Source: an uncultured Prevotella sp. (GTDB lineage: Bacteria > Bacteroidota > Bacteroidia > Bacteroidales > Bacteroidaceae). Taken from it: 13,883 bases of DNA. The notes under the pieces were generated by a model. That model was given only the letters and a program-made list of their open reading frames with translations. It searched no databases and had not been told where the DNA came from. The stretch lies in the NCBI GenBank assembly GCA_938018155.1, contig CALIIG010000092.1, positions 1 through 13,883 of the forward strand, given 5' to 3'. Position numbers and translations under genes: made by a program. Shown here piece after piece: positions 1 through 6,160 of this stretch (position 1 is its first letter; every line of letters begins with the position of its first letter).

Positions 1-67
1 GTACGGCGGTCGTCGAACAATGGGTGTGACGGCCGCCGTACGCGCTGCTGACGGCCGCCGAACAATG
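1..67. repeat. GC-rich patch of short direct and inverted repeats at the left edge
   Basis: The motif gacggccgccg occurs at 28-38 and again at 50-60. The motif cgaacaatg occurs at 14-22 and 59-67. The first nine bases (gtacggcgg) are the exact reverse complement of 33-41, so this stretch can also fold. The patch is much richer in G and C than the AT-rich intergenic DNA elsewhere in the window. It lies downstream of the trxB terminator and contains no open frame that I would call a gene. It may be the end of a longer repeat array or an intergenic repeat family that continues past the window edge; that part is inference. Confidence 0.5.
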
Positions 68-68
68 A

Positions 69-92
69 GCATTGGCATGATATTGCCGATGC
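69..92. other. Small hairpin with 9-bp arms
   Basis: Arms gcattggca (69-77) and tgccgatgc (84-92) pair with a six-base loop and a single G-T wobble. No T tract follows on either strand, so a simple intrinsic terminator is unlikely. It sits directly beside the GC-rich repeats, and the two may belong to the same element. Confidence 0.35.
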
Positions 93-156
93 AAAGTGTT
101 TAACATGGTAAGTAATAATGGCTGTAAGCCGTTGAGAAACAGGGCTAAAGGGTGGA

Positions 157-199
157 CAAAAACAAGAGCCATACACGGGGTTTTCGCGTATGGCTCTTT
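157..199 (-). terminator. Intrinsic terminator of the gpx-trxB operon
   Basis: A 14-base stem (164-177 with 185-198, one mismatched pair) closes a seven-base loop. Read on the minus strand, the stem is followed by CTTGTTTTTGT. It begins 25 bases past the trxB stop, the expected place for the operon terminator. The plus side is also fairly T-rich (ctctttataa), so it may act weakly in both directions. Confidence 0.85.
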
Positions 200-223
200 A
201 TAAAAACAAGCAGAGGTATGCTG

Positions 224-1156
224 TTACATATCCTGTAAATATCGTTCGGCTTCCAATGCCGCCTTGCATCCGCTGCCTGCAGCAACAACGGCCTGGCGGT
301 AAGTGGGGTCGCAACAGTCGCCTGCGGCAAACACTCCGCTTACATTTGTGCGCGGCGTATCGCCCTCAACCTTGATATATCCCGTTGCATCCATGTCGAG
401 CTTGCCGCGGAACAGGTCGGTGTTGGGCTTGTGACCGATAGCCAGAAAGAAGCCATCGATGGGCAGATCATACTGTTTTTCGTCGGCCTCGCCTTTGCGA
501 TATACCAAGTGTGCGCCCTCAACGCCGTTGTCTCCATACAGTCCGAGCGTGTTGGTTTCGAAGAGAATCTCAATTTTTTTGTTCTCTTTTACACGGCGTT
601 GCATAATGTCTGACGCACGCAGATAAGGCTTACGCACAATCATGTACACCTTTTCGCACAGGCCTGCCAGATAGCTTGCCTCTTCGCATGCGGTATCGCC
701 ACCACCCACAACGGCAACAATCTTTTTGCGATAAAAGAAGCCGTCGCACGTTGCACAGGCTGAAACGCCCTGCCCCTTATACTTTTCTTCATCGGGCAAA
801 CCGAGGTATTTTGCCGAAGCTCCCGTTGCAATGATAAGGGTATCGCATGTAAGCCAGGTACCGTTGTCGATGGTAACGGTGTAGGGCTTTTGGCTAAGGT
901 TGACGTCTGTAACAATGCCATCGCGTACGTTGGCACCGAAACGTTCGGCCTGTTGGCGCAGTTCCATCATCATTTGATTGGCGTCAACGCCATCGGGATA
1001 ACCGGGAAAGTTTTCGACAATGGTTGTGGTGGTAAGCTGTCCGCCAGCCTGAAGTCCGCAGTAAAGAACGGGATTCAGATTAGCCCGCCCCGCATAGAGA
1101 GCGGCTGTATATCCGGCAGGGCCGCTGCCAATGATTAAACATCGGGTGTGTTCCAT
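224..1156 (-). CDS. trxB: Thioredoxin-disulfide reductase
   Basis: A 310-residue protein of the normal length for bacterial thioredoxin reductase, a cytoplasmic FAD enzyme that uses NADPH to reduce thioredoxin. Visible motifs are the N-terminal FAD Rossmann motif GSGPAG (about 10-15), the redox-active CATC at 134-137, the NADPH-binding GGGDTA at 151-156, and the C-terminal FAD motif AAGDCCDPTYRQ near 280. The order FAD, CATC within the NADPH domain, FAD is that of low-molecular-weight TrxR. It starts at ATG only five bases after the gpx stop, so the two are almost certainly co-transcribed. AhpF-like and ferredoxin-type relatives are excluded by the length and the intact CATC. No thioredoxin gene is in the window. 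Confidence 0.97.
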   Translation of the reverse strand: MEHTRCLIIGSGPAGYTAALYAGRANLNPVLYCGLQAGGQLTTTTIVENFPGYPDGVDANQMMMELRQQAERFGANVRDGIVTDVNLSQKPYTVTIDNGTWLTCDTLIIATGASAKYLGLPDEEKYKGQGVSACATCDGFFYRKKIVAVVGGGDTACEEASYLAGLCEKVYMIVRKPYLRASDIMQRRVKENKKIEILFETNTLGLYGDNGVEGAHLVYRKGEADEKQYDLPIDGFFLAIGHKPNTDLFRGKLDMDATGYIKVEGDTPRTNVSGVFAAGDCCDPTYRQAVVAAGSGCKAALEAERYLQDM

Positions 1157-1161
1157 AAGTT

Positions 1162-1716
1162 TTATTCGGCTAAAAGCTTTTCAATGTCGGCTGTTATGTG
1201 CTCAATCTTCTCGGTTGGCTCATAGCGTTTAACTACCTGTCCTTTCTTATTGATGAGGAATTTGGTAAAATTCCACTTGATTTCAGAACTGTCACGCCAG
1301 TTGGGATCGGCCTTGTCGAACATGTCTACAAGGATAGGGGCAATCTTGTTACTCATGTCAAAGCCTGCGAAACCTTTCTGTTCCTTGAGGAATTTGTACA
1401 GCGGGTCAGCATCTTCACCATTTACTTTGAGCTTCTTAAACTGTGGAAAGTCGGTGCCGTACGTCAGTTTGCAGAAGTCGTGAATGGCTTCGTCGGTGCC
1501 CGGTGCCTGCTGACCGAACTGGTTGCACGGGAAATCGAGAATTTCAAAACCCTGTGCATGATATTTTTTATAGAGATTTTCGAGCTCGGTATAAGTTGGG
1601 GTGAAGCCACATTTAGTGGCTGTATTGACAATGAGGAGTACCTCATTGGCATACTCTTTCAGTGATACATCGTTGCCTTTACGGTCTTTTACCGTAAAAT
1701 CATAAACTGTTTTCAT
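1162..1716 (-). CDS. Glutathione peroxidase family (probably thioredoxin-dependent) peroxidase
   Basis: A 184-residue protein reducing hydrogen or lipid peroxides. Family marks are NTATKCGFTP with peroxidatic Cys36, FPCNQFG with Gln66, and KWNFTKF with Trp148 and Asn149, which complete the Cys-Gln-Trp-Asn tetrad. A further Cys82 (in DFCKL) lies where the resolving cysteine of 2-Cys, thioredoxin-using GPx enzymes is found. That fits co-transcription with trxB immediately downstream. The open frame extends 16 codons further upstream, but ATG at 1716 gives the family N-terminus MKTVYDF and leaves room for the promoter. There is no signal peptide, so it should be cytoplasmic. The family is sure; the electron donor is inferred. 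Confidence 0.93.
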   Translation of the reverse strand: MKTVYDFTVKDRKGNDVSLKEYANEVLLIVNTATKCGFTPTYTELENLYKKYHAQGFEILDFPCNQFGQQAPGTDEAIHDFCKLTYGTDFPQFKKLKVNGEDADPLYKFLKEQKGFAGFDMSNKIAPILVDMFDKADPNWRDSSEIKWNFTKFLINKKGQVVKRYEPTEKIEHITADIEKLLAE

Positions 1717-1761
1717 TTGTGATATATACTTTTTAAAGTTAGAATAAAACTGTAATCTCTG

Positions 1762-1769
1762 CAAAAATA
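1762..1769 (-). promoter_or_regulatory. Bacteroidota -7 element upstream of gpx-trxB
   Basis: On the minus strand the sequence is TATTTTTG, a full match to TAnnTTTG, followed by C as is usual. It lies 45 bases before the gpx ATG. No convincing -33 TTTG is seen at the expected distance, so strength or dependence on an activator cannot be judged. Confidence 0.6.
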
Positions 1770-1884
1770 CGAAAAAAAGGTTCGGAGGTACGCATGTAGT
1801 TGTTGGTTTTTATAGCTTTTAATGTTATTTAGGGATTTCCTTTTTACGGGTAGGGAAAAACCATAAAAGAATAGGAATTTTACG

Positions 1885-1915
1885 TTGTTTACCTGTGATA
1901 AGAGCCGTAAATTTG
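1885..1915 (+). promoter_or_regulatory. Promoter of the Tyr/Asn-rich lipoprotein gene
   Basis: A -33-like TTG at 1885-1887 is followed after 20 bases by TAAATTTG at 1908-1915, a full match to the Bacteroidota -7 consensus. The ATG of the lipoprotein gene is at 1954, leaving a leader of roughly 30 bases. Confidence 0.7.
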
Positions 1916-1953
1916 CATCAGAATAAAGTAAAAACGAAATAAAACAAAAAGTT

Positions 1954-2676
1954 ATGAGAACAATTAAGACTTTTGCAGCAGCCGGTTTACTGTTGACAGT
2001 GCCCGTGATTTTTTCGGGTTGTTATAACGATCCCTGGGATAGCGACGACCCCTGGTATGGTACTGATGTGCCCTGGTGGTATGATTATAACAACGGTAAC
2101 AGTTATAACTGGAACGATTATAATTATAATAATGGTGGCCAGAACTCAGGACAAACGTTGCTTGACGAAGCCGAGGCACTGTCTGGTGAATGGGATGGAA
2201 CAATGGTTTACACCAATGGCGATAATGGAAGAAAGGACCGTTTCAATGCCAATATAACGTTCGCGCGCAACTCAGCCAACGCTATTAAGGGAACAGGAAC
2301 GGAGATTGATTACCTCACTGATGCACAGGGAAACGTAACGCAGCGCAATGAGCCGTTGAAATTTAACTGGTATATTGACGAGCGTACAGGAGATATTCAT
2401 GTAAAATACCTCACCCAGAACGCTATAACATTTGTAATGGACAGGAGCGCACGCACGCACGGTTTCTATCTTGACGAACAAAACGGAGCCTTTAACGGTT
2501 ATATGATAGGTACAAATAACCCTGATATGATTCAGTTTGACCTGCGCAGGGTTACCAATAACAGTGCAAAGGCTGCACCTTTCGCACAGGTGGCAAAGCA
2601 CCCGACAATTGTTATCGGCGAAAACATCATCGAAAAGGTGAGAGGTGGAAGCTGGAATTTACCAACACGAAGATAA
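1954..2676 (+). CDS. Lipoprotein with aromatic/Asn-rich linker and lipocalin-like domain
   Basis: A 240-residue protein whose function I do not recognise. It begins with a lipoprotein signal peptide with lipobox IFSGC, giving lipidated Cys23. Residues 24-68 form a low-complexity segment crowded with Tyr, Asn, Trp, Asp and Gly, including WWYDYNN and YNWNDYNYNN. From about residue 72 (LSGEWDGTM) alternating beta strands with the opening LSGxW are reminiscent of lipocalin-like lipoproteins of Bacteroidota, and continue to about residue 205. The protein ends with a basic tail (PTRR). ATG at 1954 follows a good promoter and an A-rich leader. The gene is monocistronic, with a terminator at 2731. 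It should sit in the outer membrane or face the periplasm. The lipocalin-like assignment is from strand pattern only. Confidence 0.85.
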   Translation: MRTIKTFAAAGLLLTVPVIFSGCYNDPWDSDDPWYGTDVPWWYDYNNGNSYNWNDYNYNNGGQNSGQTLLDEAEALSGEWDGTMVYTNGDNGRKDRFNANITFARNSANAIKGTGTEIDYLTDAQGNVTQRNEPLKFNWYIDERTGDIHVKYLTQNAITFVMDRSARTHGFYLDEQNGAFNGYMIGTNNPDMIQFDLRRVTNNSAKAAPFAQVAKHPTIVIGENIIEKVRGGSWNLPTRR

Positions 2677-2730
2677 GGTAAGAGAGTCTGTCGGCCTTAA
2701 ATGACAGGCAAATCATTTAGGATAACGAAG

Positions 2731-2770
2731 AAAGGTAAGACGCCAGCAAGGAGCCTTACCTTTTCTTTTG
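2731..2770 (+). terminator. Intrinsic terminator after the lipoprotein gene
   Basis: Nine-base perfect stem aaaggtaag (2731-2739) with cttaccttt (2755-2763), continuing into a T-rich run (ttttcttttg). It lies 54 bases past the lipoprotein stop and just before the end of the convergent nuclease gene. Confidence 0.8.
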
Positions 2771-2780
2771 TTTGGGGAAT

Positions 2781-3554
2781 TTACCGTAATCCCCACGCCA
2801 CGGGGTCGCACTGGGTTTCCATTTTTGCCTCTTCGGCATTGGGAACATTACAGAAAAAGTCGACCCCTGTTCGTTTTTCCAGTTGGTCAATGGATATAGC
2901 GAACCGGGCTAAATTGCCTTCATTGCTGTTGCGGTAGGCAAATTGGTCAATCCATAATGCAATAGCGTAATACTTTCCACGTGTGCGGTAGAACATGGCT
3001 GTGTAGAAAAAGCGGGGAATTACCAGCCCGTTGGGCAGCTTATGATATACAAGATTGCGGCCGTTATAAGTGCCGGTATCGATAGTTCCTCCTTTGACGA
3101 CATACAGCGTATCGCAGTATCGTGAGGCCGCAGTGCGCACAGCCTGCTCGATATTGGCCCATACGCCACTGTTAAACGGGCCGAACATGGGTGACATATT
3201 GCTCATATAGAACGTTTGATATTGCGATTTACGGTCGCAACGGCGGTCGGCCGACGGGCACAAATGGCCGTGGTCGTAGCTCCTGTTGTCGTTGGTGAAC
3301 CAGTCATAATCCCATTGAAGAGAGTCGGGTATGAGCGGATCGAAGGGATATTGCACTTCGCCCCGGTTGCGGTCGGCTGTATAACGCGGAACATGATTGC
3401 GCATAAGGCTGGATGTTAATATATAAGCACTCCAGCGCGGACCCTTTTGAACGTCATCCCATTCAGTCATATAATTAATGCCATAACTGGCTACTTTATG
3501 AATCAATACACGCGAAGTACTGCCCGTGTAACGCCGGAACTTCCAGACGTCCAT
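2781..3554 (-). CDS. Catalytic part of the NucA/NUC1-type nuclease (fragment frame)
   Basis: This 257-residue frame holds the DNA/RNA non-specific (beta-beta-alpha-Me) endonuclease domain, which cuts DNA and RNA with a divalent metal. Motifs, numbered from the ATG at 3554: WSAY (41-44), DHGHLCPSADR (94-104) with presumed general base His97, SNMSP (118-122), and FNSGVW (127-132) with metal-ligand Asn128 and supporting Glu136, equivalent to the Asn and Glu of Serratia nuclease. The usual Arg of DRGH is His here, and the usual Gln of NMxPQ is Met123. The domain is otherwise complete to its C-terminus. Its first residues (MDVWKFRRYT) are an out-of-frame reading of the upstream part, so this start is probably not real. 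Confidence 0.8.
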   Translation of the reverse strand: MDVWKFRRYTGSTSRVLIHKVASYGINYMTEWDDVQKGPRWSAYILTSSLMRNHVPRYTADRNRGEVQYPFDPLIPDSLQWDYDWFTNDNRSYDHGHLCPSADRRCDRKSQYQTFYMSNMSPMFGPFNSGVWANIEQAVRTAASRYCDTLYVVKGGTIDTGTYNGRNLVYHKLPNGLVIPRFFYTAMFYRTRGKYYAIALWIDQFAYRNSNEGNLARFAISIDQLEKRTGVDFFCNVPNAEEAKMETQCDPVAWGLR

Positions 3555-3765
3555 ATTCAGGAAAGCTCATGATGGGGTTGGAATTGTCGTGCTTTGTGTC
3601 ATCGGTGAAGCCGGCATTCTGCTCTGATGTGTTCCCTCCTGTGTTGGAATTACCGTTATTTCCTGTATTGGAGGTGTTGTCTCCGGATGATGAAGAATCG
3701 TCTCCCGAAGAGCAGGCGGAGAACGATAAGGCAATAACGACGAAAAAAAAATATAATTTTCTCAT
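2781..3765 (-). pseudogene. Frameshifted DNA/RNA non-specific endonuclease lipoprotein
   Basis: Two overlapping frames make up one gene. The 5' frame (ATG at 3765, stop at 3496) encodes MRKLYFFFVV, a hydrophobic stretch and lipobox FSACSS, then a Ser/Asn/Gly-rich linker and the family entry segment FPEYGRLEVPAL. The 3' frame (readable to 2781) continues with GSTSRVLIHK and the whole nuclease domain. The switch must occur at about 3510-3535, near the codons for PAL and GST, and equals one extra or two missing bases. The 3' frame is closed by a TGA a few codons upstream of its first ATG, so it has no intact N-terminus of its own. A real null mutation, a sequencing error in this read, and translation of a leaderless fragment are all possible. 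Rejoined, it would be a lipid-anchored nuclease of about 327 residues. Confidence 0.75.
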
Positions 3766-3820
3766 TGTATTCACGCTTTTTTGATACGATAATAAAAGGA
3801 TAAAAGCAGGCAGAAAAAGC

Positions 3821-3866
3821 AAAAGTGCGATGGAACGTATATGCAACTACGTTCTACCGCACTTTT
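3821..3866 (-). terminator. Strong terminator of rpmE2, likely bidirectional
   Basis: Eighteen-base arms (3821-3838 and 3849-3866) pair almost perfectly around a ten-base loop, with nine outer base pairs unbroken. On the minus strand the stem runs into TTTTGCTTTTTCTG. On the plus strand it ends in acttttgtaa. It lies 37 bases beyond the rpmE2 stop and separates that gene from the nuclease gene on the same strand. Confidence 0.88.
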
Positions 3867-3902
3867 GTAAGTTCCTTATAATATATGTAAGAAGGTATCT
3901 GT

Positions 3903-4154
3903 TTACTTATTCAATTTACCGTAACGGTTCATGAATCGGTCAACGCGACCGGCAGTATCAACGAGCTTACTCTTACCCGTGTAGAAGGGATGAGAGGTGC
4001 TTGAGATTTCGACTTTTACCAGAGGATAAGACTCTCCTTCAAATTCCACCGTATCAGATGTTTTGCAAGTAGACTTTGTAAGGAACATATCGCCGTTGGA
4101 CATATCCTTAAATACGACGGGACGATAGTTTTCTGGATGAATACCTTTTTTCAT
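3903..4154 (-). CDS. rpmE2: 50S ribosomal protein L31 type B
   Basis: An 83-residue protein with the type B L31 signature: [17 protein letters not shown] at the start, [13 protein letters not shown] in the middle, and [11 protein letters not shown] at the end. It lacks the paired CxxC zinc-binding cysteines of type A L31 and has only Cys30, so it is the zinc-independent form. It is a structural protein of the large subunit near the 5S rRNA and the bridge to the small subunit. The gene is monocistronic with its own consensus promoter and a strong terminator. The ATG at 4154 is fixed by the conserved N-terminus. Confidence 0.97.
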   Translation of the reverse strand: MKKGIHPENYRPVVFKDMSNGDMFLTKSTCKTSDTVEFEGESYPLVKVEISSTSHPFYTGKSKLVDTAGRVDRFMNRYGKLNK

Positions 4155-4200
4155 TTTATTTTTGTTTTTAATAATAATAATCTATGCTATACATAATTAG

Positions 4201-4233
4201 CGGGTGCAAAATTACGAAGAATTATGCAACCCG
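4201..4233. promoter_or_regulatory. Inverted repeat over the rpmE2 promoter, possible operator
   Basis: Arms cgggtgcaaaatt (4201-4213) and aattatgcaacccg (4220-4233) are inverted copies differing by one base and one single-base gap. The repeat covers the whole -7 element and most of the spacer, so a bound dimeric repressor would block RNA polymerase. In other phyla the zinc-free L31 paralogue is often Zur-repressed; whether this is such a site cannot be told from the sequence. Confidence 0.4.
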
Positions 4234-4238
4234 CCAAA
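4207..4238 (-). promoter_or_regulatory. Promoter of rpmE2
   Basis: On the minus strand a -33 TTTG (4235-4238) is followed after 20 bases by TAATTTTG (4207-4214), a full match to both elements of the Bacteroidota consensus. The leader to the ATG is about 50 bases. Confidence 0.8.
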
Positions 4239-4287
4239 TGTTTTATATAGTTTTTGAGCCTTATAACGGCTATATCCTACATGGTAA

Positions 4288-5241
4288 TTACTGTGCGTAG
4301 GTAATGGTAATCTTCTTAACACGCAGCTGAACGCCGCCACCGGTAGTGCCTGTAAACACGTTTGTATAAACAGCATCGTTACCGCTGAAGGTAACTGTGG
4401 CTGTGGTATTACCTACATAATTGGTGCTGTTATAAGTATCGCAGTCGAAGGTTACTTTCGCAATCTTGGCTTTACCGTTGATGGTAATCTTACAGTTGGC
4501 ATAAGTACGAATACCCTTAGTAAGCGAAGAGAAGATAGGTTTGTTCGTATTGCCATTGCTGTCGAAGGTTGCAGTGGCACCGTCAGGGAACGAAAAGGAT
4601 GTTACTTCAGCTTTGTCAGTAAGTCCGAGTGTATTGAGATCGACAGTTGTTGTAGTTGTACCTGCCGTTGCAGCACTGTTGGTAAGCGTAACCGTTGTTC
4701 CGGAAATGTTCAACCCTTGTGAAGGTGTGCTGGGCGTTGACGGCGTAGAGGCACCGCTTGTTTGTCCATTTTGTGAAACAATATAGTTGCCCTGCTTAAC
4801 CTCTGGTGTTGTACCGAACATGGTTAGTTCGCCATAAATAACAACCTGATCGCCCACTTTGATAGCATCAGATGCAGTAAAATGCTGATTTCCCAAGGCA
4901 TAACCGCGGTAGATTTTGAGCTGAACGGTGTTTCCTTTCTTGTCAGCGATAGAGTAAGTAGCATTACCATAGCTGCCGGTATCGATGTTATCGATTTGGG
5001 TTATCACTCCTTTGATATACACCTTATTGGTTGTATAAGTACCGTTATTGATAAGGTCGAGAGCTGCTGCTACGTTATAGGCAGTAGCTACAGATGCACC
5101 ATCTCCTTGGGGAACAATGTTTTCGTTGGATGGTTCAGAAGGTTTGTGCGTAAAATTATAAGGTGCCGGCACATCTTCACAGCTGGTGAAGGATAGAACC
5201 GCCATAGCCATCATGATGGCTGTTTGATAAAATCTTTTCAT
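4288..5241 (-). CDS. OB-fold lipoprotein, third gene of the TonB receptor operon
   Basis: A 317-residue SPII lipoprotein (lipobox SFTSC, Cys21) with the mature start CEDVPAPY that is common among Bacteroidota surface lipoproteins. Residues about 55-158 look like an OB-fold of the nucleic-acid-binding type: an AYNVAAAL helix, then KVYIKGVITQID, ATYSIADKKGNTVQLKIYR and DQVVIYGELT. A Ser/Thr/Pro linker at about 161-176 leads to a C-terminal beta-rich domain (177-317) that ends VKKITITYAQ. It starts 35 bases after the DUF5689 gene stop and is probably co-transcribed. It may bind substrate for the receptor. The fold is inferred from sequence pattern, and no catalytic motif is visible. Confidence 0.85.
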   Translation of the reverse strand: MKRFYQTAIMMAMAVLSFTSCEDVPAPYNFTHKPSEPSNENIVPQGDGASVATAYNVAAALDLINNGTYTTNKVYIKGVITQIDNIDTGSYGNATYSIADKKGNTVQLKIYRGYALGNQHFTASDAIKVGDQVVIYGELTMFGTTPEVKQGNYIVSQNGQTSGASTPSTPSTPSQGLNISGTTVTLTNSAATAGTTTTTVDLNTLGLTDKAEVTSFSFPDGATATFDSNGNTNKPIFSSLTKGIRTYANCKITINGKAKIAKVTFDCDTYNSTNYVGNTTATVTFSGNDAVYTNVFTGTTGGGVQLRVKKITITYAQ

Positions 5242-5276
5242 TGTTATTACGGTTTTAAATTTGTCTTAAATATGTT

Positions 5277-6149
5277 TTAATGGACTTCCTCAACGTCGTT
5301 AATGTTACGAATAATCACTTCCCAGGTATTGTTATACCTTATCAGGACTCCCGTAACATTAACGGTGCCCGTAGGTAACGGGTTGCCGGCAAAGTTTGCA
5401 TATTGGCTATTATAGAGGTAAATGGAATTGCCGTATTGGTTAAAGTAAACAGAGCCTCTGTTACCAGCCTCATAATACTTTTTCTTTCCGTCGGCACCTT
5501 TGAAAGTTACATTCTTTATCGTAACGAGTTTACCGCCATAAAGCAGTCCTTTTGAGGCAGCTGTCCAGGTACTATTGTATTCAACGGGCTGAACATCCTT
5601 ACCCGAAGCGATAATCTTATAATGCTGATTCCAGAGATGTAAGCTCATACGGCTGACGAAAGAAACCAGTGTGGTGTCTCCCAAATTTGTTTTATAGTTT
5701 TGGAAGTAGGGCGTTCCGATGGTGGCCTGCTTGCCTTTATCACTACCCACACAGAGGCCACGGAGGTTTATCAGCAGCTCTGTTCCCACCGGGAATTTGC
5801 CGCGAAGGCCGCCCTCACCAATTGCAATGATAATGGCTCCTGTGCCGTCATCCACAGAGATTTTGTTGTAAAGGTTACCCGAAATGTCGTTACCCGTAAC
5901 GACTCCCTTTATCTGCAGGTCCTTGTCAATTTGCTTATAAGGAGTACCATTACGATAGTCGGTATTGATTTGTGCAGCATAATCCTGTTTAAGCTGCGCA
6001 ATGGTAATTACGTTTGTCTCCTTAAGATACTTGTTGCCTAAACCTATTTCTTCGGCTGTTTTCTCTGGTTCGTCCCAGCCACTATTCATGCAAGATGAAG
6101 CAAGACCGCAGGCAAGGCCCCACATTAAGATGTATTTAATTGTTTTCAT
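5277..6149 (-). CDS. DUF5689-type OB-fold lipoprotein
   Basis: A 290-residue lipoprotein with lipobox LASSC giving Cys20. The segment from about residue 32 (LKETNVITIAQLKQDY) through IDKDLQIKGVVTGNDISGN and ISVDDGTGAIIIAIG matches the DUF5689 layout seen in lipoproteins encoded beside TonB receptors, with an OB-like beta-barrel. A second beta region follows (LYGGKLVTIKNVTFKG to TGVLIRYNNTWEVIIRN). ATG at 6149 gives the signal peptide; the frame can extend three codons to a TTG at 6158, which is unlikely to be used. It lies 11 bases after the receptor stop, so translation is probably coupled. By position it is the receptor's surface partner, where SusD would be in a glycan locus. The family call is fairly sure and the ligand is unknown. 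Confidence 0.85.
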   Translation of the reverse strand: MKTIKYILMWGLACGLASSCMNSGWDEPEKTAEEIGLGNKYLKETNVITIAQLKQDYAAQINTDYRNGTPYKQIDKDLQIKGVVTGNDISGNLYNKISVDDGTGAIIIAIGEGGLRGKFPVGTELLINLRGLCVGSDKGKQATIGTPYFQNYKTNLGDTTLVSFVSRMSLHLWNQHYKIIASGKDVQPVEYNSTWTAASKGLLYGGKLVTIKNVTFKGADGKKKYYEAGNRGSVYFNQYGNSIYLYNSQYANFAGNPLPTGTVNVTGVLIRYNNTWEVIIRNINDVEEVH

Positions 6150-6160
6150 ATTGAGCAATT

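Noticed and set aside
1198..1665. Plus-strand frame of 155 codons opposite gpx
   Set aside because: The antisense strand carries all GPx catalytic motifs; this frame is a by-product.
2701..2937. Plus-strand frame of 78 codons over the end of the nuclease gene
   Set aside because: It begins inside the terminator region, runs antisense to a well-supported nuclease domain, and shows no signal, motif or promoter.
3496..3570. Programmed ribosomal frameshifting in the nuclease gene
   Set aside because: No slippery heptamer, stimulating stem or in-frame stop at the shift site is visible, and this family is not known to use frameshifting; mutation or read error is simpler.
4256..4271. Short stem as a terminator of the receptor operon before rpmE2
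   Set aside because: Only four base pairs, and on the coding strand it is followed by A bases, not T. I see no convincing terminator here, so some read-through into rpmE2 is possible.
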